IMG/VR virus record: IMGVR_UViG_3300047455_000060 | Location: 1-64,000 of that record | Direction: 5' to 3' (one strand) | Length of the DNA stretch: 64,000 nt | Source of the DNA: a virus | Shown here: positions 48,863-59,337 of the stretch, in pieces | How positions within the stretch are numbered: position 1 is the stretch's first letter | Layout: every line of letters begins with the position of its first letter | Made by a program: the position numbers and the translations under genes | Notes under the pieces: generated by a model | Seen by the model: only the letters and a program-made list of their open reading frames with translations | Databases searched by the model: none | Told to the model about the DNA's origin: nothing

Positions 48863-51800
48863 TTAAACTTTACCTACTAATACTTCAACAATTCCCTTGC
48901 TGTCGTCTAGTTTATCTGCAACTGCCTTGCCTATGATAGTACCAATCTTTGGATCATTGTTAACAACAGCGTATCCTTCGATTGCGCTAGTGACAAGTAA
49001 ATCACCTTTCTTAACTCTACCGAGTACTTTACAAGGAACACGCCCAGTTAGTGCGACTGCAACTACATGTTCTCCTTCTAAATGAGAGTTCATTAAGTGT
49101 GCTGGATTTGTAGATACAATACCTGCTACTCTATGATCACCTTTAGAATTAGTTATAGTAACTTCTTCACTGCCTCCTAGTACAACAACTGTCCCTGCTT
49201 CGTACTCTGCATCGGCCAAGTAGTTTTCTGCTAAGTCAGCATATCTAGCTGTAGTTGCAGTACCTGAGAATGTTGTAGCGTATACAGTACTCCAAGTTGC
49301 TGATGCACTACCAATATTTCTAGTTCCGGTTGGTATAATGTTTGTATCAACCGAACCAACTATTGATATTGTATCGGCCGCTGCATTACCTAGATCAACA
49401 TTTCCGTTAACACTAAAGTTACCGCCTACACTAACATTACTTGTAAATGTTCCGCTTGTGCCACTTATACCAGCTGATGAACTAATTGCTCCTGTTGCAC
49501 CAAATGTTCCTGCAACGCTAGTGTTGCCATTTGTTGAATTAATAACTACTTTATTATCACCAAACGTAACATTACCGGATACATTTAATGTTCCTGTAAT
49601 AATTGTTCCGGTATCAGTAACTCTTAATCTTTCTGAGCCTCCAGTAACTAATAGTATTCTATCAGCAGCTGAGTTTGCAAATCCGCCGCCTGCACCTATG
49701 CCAATACCAGTACTTCCTGATCCGCCTTCGCCTGGAGCTTCAATAAATGGAGCATATAACCAGTTAGTTGAAAGGAATGGATCATCTGCAAAGCTACTAC
49801 CGCTTTGGAATTCACTTTGTGCTACGTTAGTTGCACCCTGATCAATTGATCCAGGTATTTCTAAAGTAGGATTAGTATTTCCGTTAGCAGTAAGGATTGT
49901 ACCTCCAGTTGGTGTGCTAAATGTAAGCGTACCACCTGATTCTGCTAATACAACGTTTGTACTAGTACCACCAACAATGAATGTGTTAGCTTGTAGTCCA
50001 CCTGTGCTACTTCTTCTTGCAATACTATTGCCTGCTGAGCCTGAACTAATTTGTGTAGTAGCATACACACCTTCTTCAAGTTGCACTAATGCTTTACCAC
50101 TAAAGTTTTGGTTAGCAGGAGAAGTTGCTGTAGGTGTTCCTACGCCACCGCCGCCGCCATCTACAATAGATGCTGATGAGTTAAATGCTGCCGGTGTACT
50201 TGTACCTTGTCTAACAACATTAATAACATATACTTTCTTTTCAGAAACAACAGCGCCTTGTACAGTACCTTCTACTATGATACCAGACCCTTGGTTTTGT
50301 ACAAGAGTTTCACCATTTGCAAGTGTTTTGTTTGTACCAAACGTAAGAACTTGGCCTGCTAATGTAGTATTTTCGCTGTCAACAAAGTCTGTATCTTGTA
50401 AGCCAAATCCTTGGTCTATTACGCTTTCAAACGTAACTGCTTCAATGTCACCTGTTAGTGTACTTGCACGACCTAGTAAATGTTCACTATCAATTTGTTC
50501 TAATTTATCGTAACCAATTGATCTATCTTTTAGTCCAATGTAACCACTTTCGTCAATATCAGTAATTACTGCACCAAGTGCAGTCTTAGTTCCTTCCACA
50601 CCATTAGTAAATGATGCTTTCTGTAGAATAGTTGCACCACTAATTACAAACGGATCAGATGTTCTAAGTACCATTTTAGTATTATTACTAATGCTGTTAA
50701 CCAACGTACCAATATTTGTTCCTTGGTAAATGTAATCACCTGCAACTGCGGTAATACCTACATTAGATGTTACTTCGATCTCATGTGTTAAGTGATCTGA
50801 ATCAAATGATGCTAAACCTCTATTACCTTGACCAACAGCATCATTTGAACCAAATAATCCTGCACTTGATACACGTGGTTTTGCACGTTCTAGTAATAGC
50901 TTGCTTTGCTGAATTGATGCAGCAGTATTAATGTCAGCATTTGTAATTGAATCATTTTGAATCTGGAATTCAATTTCTGCAATTGGATCAACTAATGCTC
51001 CGTCAAATACTTCTTTTGTTCTTGTAATACTAAAGTTAATTACACTGTTTGCTGCTTCTCTTGCATGACCAACTTCTTCAAATGGTCCTCTCAAAATACT
51101 TGCATTAACAGTTGACTTACTTGCTGTACCTTTAATATTATTATCTGTTAGTAAGAAGTTTCCGCTTGCTCCTTGAAGTTCGTAGAATATAATCCAGATG
51201 TTATTGCCAGGTTCATTTTCACCAACAATTGCATCTGTTGTTTGTATAATATCTACAATCTTTGCAGACTTAGTACCACTTGGATCTGTAATTAAATCAT
51301 CAATTTCAAATGTCTGTGAGCCTGCGGTGTCTGAAGGAACTTCTGTTAATAGTTTCTTAATACCAGTATAAATTGCAAAATCGCCTGCTTCTGGTCTATT
51401 AACTGAAGTGTTACGTAATGCTTCGTAGCTATCAAATTCAAGTACTCTTGCATCAACATAGCTCTTAGTAGAAGCATCACTGCCGCTTACTGGAGTTGCA
51501 ACGTTTTGTACTTTGTTATTGCCCATGCGCAGATCATTTTTCATTTCTGCACTACCTGTTAATGGTAGATATCCTGGAGCAATTGCACCTGAAACAGCAT
51601 TGTCGTTTTTGTCTCTGCCCAATCTCTTATTAACATAGTTAACAACAGCAAATTCTGTAGGTACTGCATTCTCTGATGCATCTGCCATGTTGTCATCAAT
51701 GGAGAACTCATCAATCTCAACACCCTTCTTAAATCCTAAGCCGTTAGCATTAGTAATTGTAAGTTCGCCTGAGAAGCTGATTGATCCCTGTGCTTGGTCA

Positions 51801-54800
51801 ACGTTAAAATACTTACCTACACGGAAGAAACCGTATTGGTCAGTTGACATCCAGAACACTCGTCCCTTACGTCTTTCCCAAACTTGAGCACTTTCAGCAC
51901 CTGGGCTATCAGAGTAGAATGAAGCTAATGGGTTAACCGGTGGGCCTAACAGTACGTTTGGATAGTTACTGTCGTTAAATCCGCCTGAACCAATTTGTGT
52001 AAAGTCATGCGATGTAGCGCGACATAGTGAAATTGCTACAGTAATCTCAGCAGTACTTAATGCAGGTAAGCCTGCATTAAATTCTATTCCAGATGTAATT
52101 GCTTGAGCAATACCTGTTCCGCCTGCTGTAATATCTGACACAGGAGTTGGATCAATCGACATTATTGCAGAACCTAGGTCTGTAACAGTGCCAGTTGTTC
52201 CTGGATTAGCAGCAGCTATTGGACGTATTTGATCTCCTACTGAATAAGTAGCTGGAGTTCCTGAATTACCAACAACAGCATCCCAGTCTGTATTACCTAC
52301 AGTTTCAATTTGATAAAGTCTGCCATCAGTAACAATATCTTCTGGATCAATAAGAGTAGTATCTAGTACAACATCAACAATTTGGTGTGTACGTCCTGCC
52401 CAGGAAAATATCATACCTCCTGAGTACCCAGCATCACCTGGTTGTCTTCCGGCAATGTCGCGTTTTAATCTAGTAAGCTGCGTATCTAGCAATGCTGTTG
52501 ATTCGCCAACAGTTAATCTGATTGCAATGTCAGTATCACCGATTGCACTACCTTTACCACCACTGATATTACTAAAATCTGTTGGTATAGTAATAGAGTC
52601 ATAACCTTCATCGAAAGTAACAATAATACTATCACCATCTAGTGGATTACCAAAGTTATCTGACGCAGCAAATGATATTGAACGATATGTTACATCATCG
52701 CTTTCGTCAAAGTTAATAGCAGTACTTGGTCTAGTTTTAATATTCTGTTGATCGCGTAATCCGTCTAACTGGTGTGTTACACTATATCTGTATTCAATTA
52801 ATGTGCCGTCTGCAACAGTATCTTGTAATTTATTATAGTATTGTCCATTTTCACCTTCAGCAGCGCCTTGTATCTGTAAACGATACACAGCGTTATCGTA
52901 TACACCATCAGTTGGAGTTTGACTAGTAACTTCACTAACTGCACTAACTCTGTATGACTTTGATCCTATAGAACCACCGTGGTGTATAACAAACTCTGCT
53001 CCTGGTAAAGGAATAGTTTTGAAATCGTAAACAAACAAACTACTAGTGTCTGCAATATTAGTATTTTCACCATCTTGTAAGAATGTTATAGTTTTAACAG
53101 GTATTGTCATATCAAATTCATATGTCACCTGATCTGGAATTTCGTTAGGGTCAGCACCTTCAGCAACTAAACCAAATTTACCATAACCGTTTGAACCAGT
53201 CGTTGATCTAATTTCTGAACCGTTCTTGGCGTAGTATGCTGCTTGACAGTAGTATGTGAACATAGATACCATCTCAGAGAACGCACCATTGTTAGTTACA
53301 AGAGCATAACCTAAGTCGTTAATTTGTGTAAAGTCGTTTCCTAGGATTGAACGGTTACCTGCTGTTTGTAAGTATACAGTTCTTTGTATCTGGCCTGGAT
53401 TCTCTTCAAACAGTGCCGGATCATAACCATTGCCACTATTTGAACTTGAATCAAGATAAAGTTTACACCAGCCATTGCCACTGTCATAATCTGAAATAGC
53501 ATTAACTTGGAAACGTCTACCTTCTATGTAAAACGGACATGGTAGTTCTGGAGGTCTATTAAATAAGCCTTGGCCTTCTTCTGAGCGTACCCAAATTACA
53601 AAGTTGCTTTCTCTACCCGACACTGGACTTCCGTCACCTTCGGGATCAATTGTTTCTGGCACATAACATGGTAAGTTACCAACATATGCATCAACAAACA
53701 TACCACCAGCAAAGTGTTTCTTATTGATACTCTTACTGAAACTTGAACCAACCTGGATGTATGGTGACTTAGTTAGAATTTGACCTTCTGGATCAAGCAC
53801 TGCCATGAACCCACCGTGACCTTGAACAGTCATGTTTTGAATTCTAGTAGCATCATTCATTAAGAATACGTCTAGTTCGTCATTACGCTTAGGTGGATTG
53901 TATCTACGATCAAATGCAAATACGATCTTATTAATTAAGTTAGTAACAATTGTACCAGTTTGAGCTTCACCAACTCCGTATCTAAAGTCTGGTTCTATAT
54001 AACTTGAATCGCCGGTATTTTGTTCTAAGTCTGCAGGATTATATGCACCCAAGAACAATCTATTTGCGATAGTGCCTATATATTTGATTGCATTTTTAGT
54101 TGCATTTTCTTGTCCACCAAAACCACCTAAACTTAGTTTTGAAATATAACTATCATAGTACTCGCCTTGTGCTTCAGTACTGAATTCGTCTCCGCCGTTT
54201 AGTAAGTCTCTGATTAATGCATCAACAATAAGCCCAACGTCTCTGCGACATTTTTCTCTTCTGTAGTCTAGGGTTGCATTAGTGTCCATAACGCTAATTG
54301 CGCTTGTTTGGATATTTGTAATTGCACCGTCAATTTCATTTTTTGCATCAGTTAATGCAGATGCCTCTGATATTATATTTGGTAATACAGAAGCTGATAA
54401 ACTAAGTAGGTTATTATTTTCAAGTTGTGTTTTTACAATATCAATATAAGTTGTAAGATTTGCTACTTCAGTTGCAGTTGCGTTTGCTCCAGAAGTATCT
54501 ACTGTTTCGCTGTTACCAGTAGTAGGAGTAACAGTAACACCTGTAATGATATCTCCCATTACACTAGTTAATCTATCAATTGCATCAATAGTTTCTAATC
54601 TAGTTGTAATTTCTAAACGAAGTACTCCATCTACAAAAAGATTTTTTGCAAACTCTCTTGATCCAAAGTTACCTCCGTAAAGTACATCATATGATAATGC
54701 ATCAACTAATTCACCAAAGTCTCTTAATCTAATTGCATCATTAAAGTATTTTCTAGGAGCAATTGATTTTAAATATGCTAACCCTTCTGCTGCAATAAAA

Positions 54801-57800
54801 TCTTTATTGTTTTGTAATCTTACAATAGCATCTGCCGCAGCAGCACTTAATGGTGCAGCAGGATTTGGTAGTGTTAGTGCATTGACTGAAGTATCAGTAT
54901 CTAATACACCGTTTTCGATAATATCAATAATTTCATTTATAGCATTTGTAATTCTAGTAGTAGCTGTAGCAGAACTTACTAATGCAGGCAATCCTGTCAT
55001 AATTCTTTTTGCTTCATTAAGACCAAAAACCCATAAAGTTTTTAGTCCGCTATCTAGATAAATGCTGCTAGAACGCTGAAATCTTTGACCAAAGTATCTT
55101 GCATTAAAGTTAGTACCAAATACCATATCATATGTGATACCAGTTACAAGATCAAACAAATCATCTCTAAATTGAACTTTGTCGTATAAGATATCTGCTT
55201 TGTTGTTGTCAATGTAGCTAATTACTTCTTCTGTAATAAACTTTTTATTTTCTTTTAGAATAGCTGCACTAGCATAATATTCACCAATGTTAGTTACACT
55301 GATACCAGTATTTTGTTCCTTTTCAGGATCTGTCAAATAATGATATCCAAAGTAACCTTGCCATTCACCGGTCTGGTTATAGAAACGCGAACCTGAGGTT
55401 GCAGTTTCAATTCCATCAAATTCTAGATCTCGATAGATATATGTTTTAGCCCATTTTGATTGAGACACTCTACGCTTTGGACGTACAATTACTCGTCTAA
55501 ATTCGTCACCTCTAACAGTTACGTTTGGTGCAATTTTAATAGGATAGTCTTCTTCGTATTGGCCTGTTTCGACCATAATACCAATTTGCTTCTGGTAAAC
55601 AAAATTACCAAACTCAAGGCCTTCGCCTTCAATAAAGTCAATTGGTTTTAATAAGTGTAATTTGACTAAATCGTAATTTCCGCCACTGCCATCATCTTCA
55701 GTTATTAATTCTACAATTCGTCCTATTGCACCTGAAATTTTACCTACTATTACTTTACCTGGTATAATATCTAGATACTGATCTAGTCTTGTCAGTGAAC
55801 CGTTATTGATGCTAAGATCATATGTACGACCTTGTACAGTTCTTGCACCTGCGTCAATACCATCTTCAATAATTTCTAAGATTAAGTTAAATCTGTTTCT
55901 AACCTCAGTACGCTCAAATGCGTTTGTAGGAAGTGCTAGTGCATCTATATATTGCTTATCATCAGTTTGATATACTACACCAACAGTACCGCTACTGCTG
56001 TATTGTGCAAATGCAAGACTGTTAACTGGTATTAATAGATCTTCATCTGTAAATATTTCAAACTGTGTAGCTGATACAGGTTTTACATAATAGAACGTAT
56101 CATTAACTTCTGTCATGCCAACGATGCCAGTCATTTTAACAATATTTCTTTCTTCTAACCCATGTGCTACTGAAGTTGTAACTCTACAAATTAGACTCTG
56201 ACTAATACCACTAATTGCAACTTGTTGATAAGGTCTATTTAAAAGGACATAGTCAACTACGTAATCTCGTAGTGTTTCAATTGCATCTTTAGTTTCTGTT
56301 AATTGTCGAGTAATTGCAACTCTAGCACTTGCATTTGCATAGTATCTTTCACCTGCAATTCGTGTTAAACTGTTTGCTGTTGCAAGTACTGCACTTTGGC
56401 TTTTATTAATATCAAAAGCAATAGCATCTAGCATTAATCCAACATCGCGTTCGCATGTTTCGATATTATAATCAAACGTTGGATATTTAAATAACAAATA
56501 TGCACTTACTTCTTTAATTAAGAAGTCTCTGTTTCTAGTAATAAGAGTGCGTACTTCGTTAAACAATGCTCCGTTGATTCCAGCATCAGTAACTTCGGCA
56601 AATGTGTTACCTCCGTCACGAGTAATAGTTTGCATGTACGGACCTGGCTCAATCTCTGAAGCCTTCATCATTTCTTCTGCACGTCTTGCCGCAGCATTGA
56701 TTGAACGATATGCATAGCTAGGTGAAGTACCTTCTTTACCTTGCGGTACTCCACGCATTGTGTCGTCACCTGATGTAGATACATAAAGGTTAGTCGGTGA
56801 ACTATATGATGTATTATCTACATAAAATTTTGTTGCAGCTTGTAGGTCTTCAGGACTATCAGTAAGTCCTGCAAGTTCTCCTGGACTATCACTTAGGATA
56901 AGCGGTCCAGTCATTGTATCGCCCTGGCGTCTTACAATACTCTTTCTTGGTATTGCTTGATCTGCTAGCCATAGTCCTTCAAGAGTAGTATCATAAGCTG
57001 CATCTGTAAATGTATGGATATCGTCTATATCGATAGTATGTGTGACGTATGCTTTATCTGTATTTTCTAAAGCACCTTGTTTAGTTCTATGTACACTAAG
57101 TTCATCTTTGTTCACGTAGCGTAGGTAATATGTAGTACCAGTTACAATGCTAGAAGGGTCAGTATCTTCTGCATTGAATATAAATGGTGTACCATCAATG
57201 CTTTTAGCATAACCGTGATCTGCTTGTACAATGTTACCATCACTGTAAGATTGTACAGTAATAATATAATCTGTATCTTCTACTGTTGCAGGTTCGTCTC
57301 CAACACGTAATGGTCTATCTCCAGCAACATATCTAGCATCAGCATAGCCTTTAGTAATAACAAGATCGTCAACTGTAATATCTGCACGTTCTGGTGAAAA
57401 ATTATGTTTTGAATTCCATTCTGTTACAGCAGCTTCATTAATACCAACACCAGCAATACCGTAGCCTTGAGCATTTAAGCCACCGCCAAGTGCTGGCTTG
57501 TCATCGCCTGCAACACTTCTAAACGTAGTTTTAAGTATAAGGTTTTCACCGTCTCTTACAATAGTAATACTATCGTTAAGGCCGCCATCGGCTGTGTCAC
57601 TAACAAGATTAAATAACCCTACAACAGGACCATCTTCAGTTGGCACTGTGTATAGTACTTTATCTCCTACTAGCGTACTAGGAGTGTCTCCTAGTGTTGT
57701 AAAGCTAATGCTGCCGCCTACGCCAAATGCTGCATAAAGTTCTTGAAAGTTTTCATTTACTTTACGAAACGATTCGCGAATACTATCGCCGGTACCGTCA

Positions 57801-57838
57801 TTACCTTCTACACCAATATCAATATCTAGTTTTGCCAT
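48863..57838 (-). CDS. Giant tail fibre/virion protein (2991 aa)
   Basis: Starts with the GNDGTGDSIRESFRKVNENF docking module. In the first half a helical module with RRDVGLxxDAxxxDxxxGG recurs several times (residues about 460-480, 880-905, 1035-1060, 1190-1215). The last 170 residues have the phage-fibre end seen in marine myoviruses (YADLAENYLADAEYEAGTVV and RVAGIVSTNPAHLMNS). No protease or glycosidase motif is clear. The length is extreme for a fibre. Role: host contact. Confidence 0.85.
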   Translation of the reverse strand: MAKLDIDIGVEGNDGTGDSIRESFRKVNENFQELYAAFGVGGSISFTTLGDTPSTLVGDKVLYTVPTEDGPVVGLFNLVSDTADGGLNDSITIVRDGENLILKTTFRSVAGDDKPALGGGLNAQGYGIAGVGINEAAVTEWNSKHNFSPERADITVDDLVITKGYADARYVAGDRPLRVGDEPATVEDTDYIITVQSYSDGNIVQADHGYAKSIDGTPFIFNAEDTDPSSIVTGTTYYLRYVNKDELSVHRTKQGALENTDKAYVTHTIDIDDIHTFTDAAYDTTLEGLWLADQAIPRKSIVRRQGDTMTGPLILSDSPGELAGLTDSPEDLQAATKFYVDNTSYSSPTNLYVSTSGDDTMRGVPQGKEGTSPSYAYRSINAAARRAEEMMKASEIEPGPYMQTITRDGGNTFAEVTDAGINGALFNEVRTLITRNRDFLIKEVSAYLLFKYPTFDYNIETCERDVGLMLDAIAFDINKSQSAVLATANSLTRIAGERYYANASARVAITRQLTETKDAIETLRDYVVDYVLLNRPYQQVAISGISQSLICRVTTSVAHGLEERNIVKMTGIVGMTEVNDTFYYVKPVSATQFEIFTDEDLLIPVNSLAFAQYSSSGTVGVVYQTDDKQYIDALALPTNAFERTEVRNRFNLILEIIEDGIDAGARTVQGRTYDLSINNGSLTRLDQYLDIIPGKVIVGKISGAIGRIVELITEDDGSGGNYDLVKLHLLKPIDFIEGEGLEFGNFVYQKQIGIMVETGQYEEDYPIKIAPNVTVRGDEFRRVIVRPKRRVSQSKWAKTYIYRDLEFDGIETATSGSRFYNQTGEWQGYFGYHYLTDPEKEQNTGISVTNIGEYYASAAILKENKKFITEEVISYIDNNKADILYDKVQFRDDLFDLVTGITYDMVFGTNFNARYFGQRFQRSSSIYLDSGLKTLWVFGLNEAKRIMTGLPALVSSATATTRITNAINEIIDIIENGVLDTDTSVNALTLPNPAAPLSAAAADAIVRLQNNKDFIAAEGLAYLKSIAPRKYFNDAIRLRDFGELVDALSYDVLYGGNFGSREFAKNLFVDGVLRLEITTRLETIDAIDRLTSVMGDIITGVTVTPTTGNSETVDTSGANATATEVANLTTYIDIVKTQLENNNLLSLSASVLPNIISEASALTDAKNEIDGAITNIQTSAISVMDTNATLDYRREKCRRDVGLIVDALIRDLLNGGDEFSTEAQGEYYDSYISKLSLGGFGGQENATKNAIKYIGTIANRLFLGAYNPADLEQNTGDSSYIEPDFRYGVGEAQTGTIVTNLINKIVFAFDRRYNPPKRNDELDVFLMNDATRIQNMTVQGHGGFMAVLDPEGQILTKSPYIQVGSSFSKSINKKHFAGGMFVDAYVGNLPCYVPETIDPEGDGSPVSGRESNFVIWVRSEEGQGLFNRPPELPCPFYIEGRRFQVNAISDYDSGNGWCKLYLDSSSNSGNGYDPALFEENPGQIQRTVYLQTAGNRSILGNDFTQINDLGYALVTNNGAFSEMVSMFTYYCQAAYYAKNGSEIRSTTGSNGYGKFGLVAEGADPNEIPDQVTYEFDMTIPVKTITFLQDGENTNIADTSSLFVYDFKTIPLPGAEFVIHHGGSIGSKSYRVSAVSEVTSQTPTDGVYDNAVYRLQIQGAAEGENGQYYNKLQDTVADGTLIEYRYSVTHQLDGLRDQQNIKTRPSTAINFDESDDVTYRSISFAASDNFGNPLDGDSIIVTFDEGYDSITIPTDFSNISGGKGSAIGDTDIAIRLTVGESTALLDTQLTRLKRDIAGRQPGDAGYSGGMIFSWAGRTHQIVDVVLDTTLIDPEDIVTDGRLYQIETVGNTDWDAVVGNSGTPATYSVGDQIRPIAAANPGTTGTVTDLGSAIMSIDPTPVSDITAGGTGIAQAITSGIEFNAGLPALSTAEITVAISLCRATSHDFTQIGSGGFNDSNYPNVLLGPPVNPLASFYSDSPGAESAQVWERRKGRVFWMSTDQYGFFRVGKYFNVDQAQGSISFSGELTITNANGLGFKKGVEIDEFSIDDNMADASENAVPTEFAVVNYVNKRLGRDKNDNAVSGAIAPGYLPLTGSAEMKNDLRMGNNKVQNVATPVSGSDASTKSYVDARVLEFDSYEALRNTSVNRPEAGDFAIYTGIKKLLTEVPSDTAGSQTFEIDDLITDPSGTKSAKIVDIIQTTDAIVGENEPGNNIWIIFYELQGASGNFLLTDNNIKGTASKSTVNASILRGPFEEVGHAREAANSVINFSITRTKEVFDGALVDPIAEIEFQIQNDSITNADINTAASIQQSKLLLERAKPRVSSAGLFGSNDAVGQGNRGLASFDSDHLTHEIEVTSNVGITAVAGDYIYQGTNIGTLVNSISNNTKMVLRTSDPFVISGATILQKASFTNGVEGTKTALGAVITDIDESGYIGLKDRSIGYDKLEQIDSEHLLGRASTLTGDIEAVTFESVIDQGFGLQDTDFVDSENTTLAGQVLTFGTNKTLANGETLVQNQGSGIIVEGTVQGAVVSEKKVYVINVVRQGTSTPAAFNSSASIVDGGGGGVGTPTATSPANQNFSGKALVQLEEGVYATTQISSGSAGNSIARRSSTGGLQANTFIVGGTSTNVVLAESGGTLTFSTPTGGTILTANGNTNPTLEIPGSIDQGATNVAQSEFQSGSSFADDPFLSTNWLYAPFIEAPGEGGSGSTGIGIGAGGGFANSAADRILLVTGGSERLRVTDTGTIITGTLNVSGNVTFGDNKVVINSTNGNTSVAGTFGATGAISSSAGISGTSGTFTSNVSVGGNFSVNGNVDLGNAAADTISIVGSVDTNIIPTGTRNIGSASATWSTVYATTFSGTATTARYADLAENYLADAEYEAGTVVVLGGSEEVTITNSKGDHRVAGIVSTNPAHLMNSHLEGEHVVAVALTGRVPCKVLGRVKKGDLLVTSAIEGYAVVNNDPKIGTIIGKAVADKLDDSKGIVEVLVGKV
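54185..56480 (-). repeat. Degenerate helical repeats within the giant fibre gene
   Basis: Four spaced copies of a C/RxRDxGxxxDAxxxDxxxGxN-like helix pair, as CERDVGLMLDAIAFDI, RDDLFDLVTGITYDMVFG, RDFGELVDALSYDVLYGG and CRRDVGLIVDALIRDLLNGG. They are protein-level repeats and are not obvious as DNA repeats. Confidence 0.65.
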
Positions 57839-57852
57839 TTAAAATGCTCCGA

Positions 57853-58215
57853 TTATCCTGTAAATTGTGGAATTGCGTCCATATCAAAGTTTACACTAAC
57901 GCCGCAACCGCAACTCGATTGTGCATTAGGATTTTTTATATCAAACATAGCACCCATAATATCTTTCTTGTAATCAATTACTGTTCCTACAAAAAACATT
58001 ACGCTATGTGCTCCTATTACTAGGTTGCCTGACCCTGTGTCTATAACTTCGTCGTTATCTTCTATCTCTTCTTGTGAAGGTATTATTTGCCAATCATACT
58101 CGAACCCTGCACATCCGCCTCCTTTAACGTTCAAAGCAACTGCATAACAGTTATTTTGACTACAGACTGTATTAATTTGGTCTTGGGCAGCTTCAGTTAG
58201 TTCACAAATATTCAT
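57853..58215 (-). CDS. IscA/HesB-like iron-sulfur carrier
   Basis: 120 residues of the A-type Fe-S carrier family. Conserved Cys: C35 in GGGCAGFEY and C102/C104 in SSCGCGVSV, the three ligands. It would hold a cluster for transfer to target apoproteins; QueE and the ferredoxin encoded here are possible clients, but that is inference. It has its own late-type octamer and sits just after the giant fibre. Confidence 0.92.
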   Translation of the reverse strand: MNICELTEAAQDQINTVCSQNNCYAVALNVKGGGCAGFEYDWQIIPSQEEIEDNDEVIDTGSGNLVIGAHSVMFFVGTVIDYKKDIMGAMFDIKNPNAQSSCGCGVSVNFDMDAIPQFTG

Positions 58216-58236
58216 TAATTTTACCTTCCTTATCAG

Positions 58237-58244
58237 TATTTATC
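58237..58244 (-). promoter_or_regulatory. Late-type octamer GATAAATA for the IscA-like gene
   Basis: GATAAATA on the minus strand, about 22 bp before the ATG, with AAGGAAGG between. Confidence 0.7.
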
Positions 58245-58264
58245 GTATTGTTTTATAATCTTAA

Positions 58265-58272
58265 TGTAAATA
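58265..58272 (+). promoter_or_regulatory. Variant late-type octamer abutting a plus-strand start
   Basis: TGTAAATA, 5 bp (TAGTT), ATG. The second base differs from the usual A. No ribosome site is present. Confidence 0.4.
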
Positions 58273-58277
58273 TAGTT

Positions 58278-58565
58278 ATGTTCATAAGAGAATTTAAAAA
58301 GCAAACACGGCATACACGCACTAGTAAAACCGGCAAGGAACACGCTTATACACGTGAACAAACTATATGTGTGTTTCGTTGCGATAATTGCGATGCAGAA
58401 TTTGACCGTGCAAGGGGTAGTATGGATCCTAAGAGGTTATCAAATTCCTACTTTCACGTATGTAAGAACTGTGATAGTAAGACTTTTGCTCAAAAGAAAG
58501 GCGTAGAACAGAAGCAGAAATGGAATATGACTGCTAGTAGTTCTACGCCAATTGGTAAACTTTAG
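58278..58565 (+). CDS. Zinc-ribbon protein
   Basis: 95 residues starting MFIREFKKQTRHTRTSKTG. The basic N terminus is followed by a four-Cys ribbon, CDNC at the first knuckle and CKNC at the second, separated by about 32 residues, and a basic C terminus. A nucleic-acid-binding role is likely. One of the three plus-strand genes; convergent with a membrane protein gene that overlaps its end by 4 bp. Confidence 0.75.
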   Translation: MFIREFKKQTRHTRTSKTGKEHAYTREQTICVFRCDNCDAEFDRARGSMDPKRLSNSYFHVCKNCDSKTFAQKKGVEQKQKWNMTASSSTPIGKL

Positions 58566-58729
58566 TCTTCTTTCTTGAATAGTGTCCAAGCACCGTATGC
58601 AATAGCACCGTATGCTACTAAACTTGCGATTGGTTTAAAGATTAAAAACGCTACGCCAGCACCAATTAGAATAGCACCATCTAGTGTAGTACGTTCTTTT
58701 AGTCTAGCCATAATCCACTTTTGTATCAT
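58562..58729 (-). CDS. Small membrane protein (55 aa)
   Basis: Starts MIQKWIMARLKERTTLDGAI, then two short hydrophobic segments (LIGAGVAFLIF, ASLVAYGAIAYGAW) and a charged end. GGAGA is about 8 bp upstream. Convergent with the zinc-ribbon gene. Function unknown. Confidence 0.65.
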   Translation of the reverse strand: MIQKWIMARLKERTTLDGAILIGAGVAFLIFKPIASLVAYGAIAYGAWTLFKKED

Positions 58730-58775
58730 AATATTTCTCCTTGCTGTAAATACTTATCCTTAAGGAGGTATAATT

Positions 58776-59039
58776 ATGTTAAAATGGTTAAAAGAAATTT
58801 TTAGTAGCAAAGAGAAAACTGATCCAGTGATTGTTAAACCTGCGCCAGTTGAAGAAGCACCAAAAATAGAGAAACCTAAACCAGTTGCAAAACCTAAAAA
58901 ACCTGCAACAAAAGCAGCAAAAGTTGATGTAGACAATATGTCTAAGAAAGACTTGCTTGCTCATGCTAAAAAGAATGGCATTAAAGCCAATGCTAGTATG
59001 AACAAAGATGCTTTGGTAAAAGCAATTAAGAACGGTTAA
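58776..59039 (+). CDS. Small basic SAP-like domain protein
   Basis: 87 residues. A Lys/Pro/Ala-rich middle (VEEAPKIEKPKPVAKPKKPA) joins a C-terminal helix-extended-helix (DNMSKKDLLAHAKKNGIKAN and KDALVKAIKNG) resembling SAP or Rho-N DNA/RNA-binding modules. AAGGAGG lies 8 bp before the ATG. Convergent with the next gene (14-bp overlap). Confidence 0.7.
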   Translation: MLKWLKEIFSSKEKTDPVIVKPAPVEEAPKIEKPKPVAKPKKPATKAAKVDVDNMSKKDLLAHAKKNGIKANASMNKDALVKAIKNG

Positions 59040-59319
59040 TATTGTTCTGTAAATGCTGAAAAGCAGTATCTAAGCGAGTCAGCTTTCGCTCTAACACAGT
59101 GATAGCGGCTCGCTGTTTTTTTGACTGCTCTTCTAATGAGCGAACATACTCAATTGTAGGGATCTTTTGAACTGAACCGTCTTCGCCTAACATTTCAAAT
59201 GTATCTACGCCTTGCGCACGTAATCCGCCTGCTACACGATTAGGGTTCTTGTCAGATGATGATTGGGTCAGGGCCGACTGCTGTTTGCTTCTGCCGTACA
59301 TTTTTGCTAGATAATTCAT
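59026..59319 (-). CDS. Hypothetical coiled-coil late protein
   Basis: 97 residues. Disordered first half (SKQQSALTQSSSDKNPNRVA), then a leucine heptad helix (YVRSLEEQSKKQRAAITVLE). A late-type octamer about 20 bp upstream and GGAG before the ATG indicate late expression; a virion or scaffold peptide is likely. Confidence 0.65.
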   Translation of the reverse strand: MNYLAKMYGRSKQQSALTQSSSDKNPNRVAGGLRAQGVDTFEMLGEDGSVQKIPTIEYVRSLEEQSKKQRAAITVLERKLTRLDTAFQHLQNNINRS

Positions 59320-59337
59320 TGCGTATTCTCCATATTG

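Noticed and set aside
49338-50513. Long plus-strand frames antisense to the giant fibre
   Set aside because: They are Pro/Val/Leu/Thr-rich mirror images of the fibre codons, without ribosome sites or domains.
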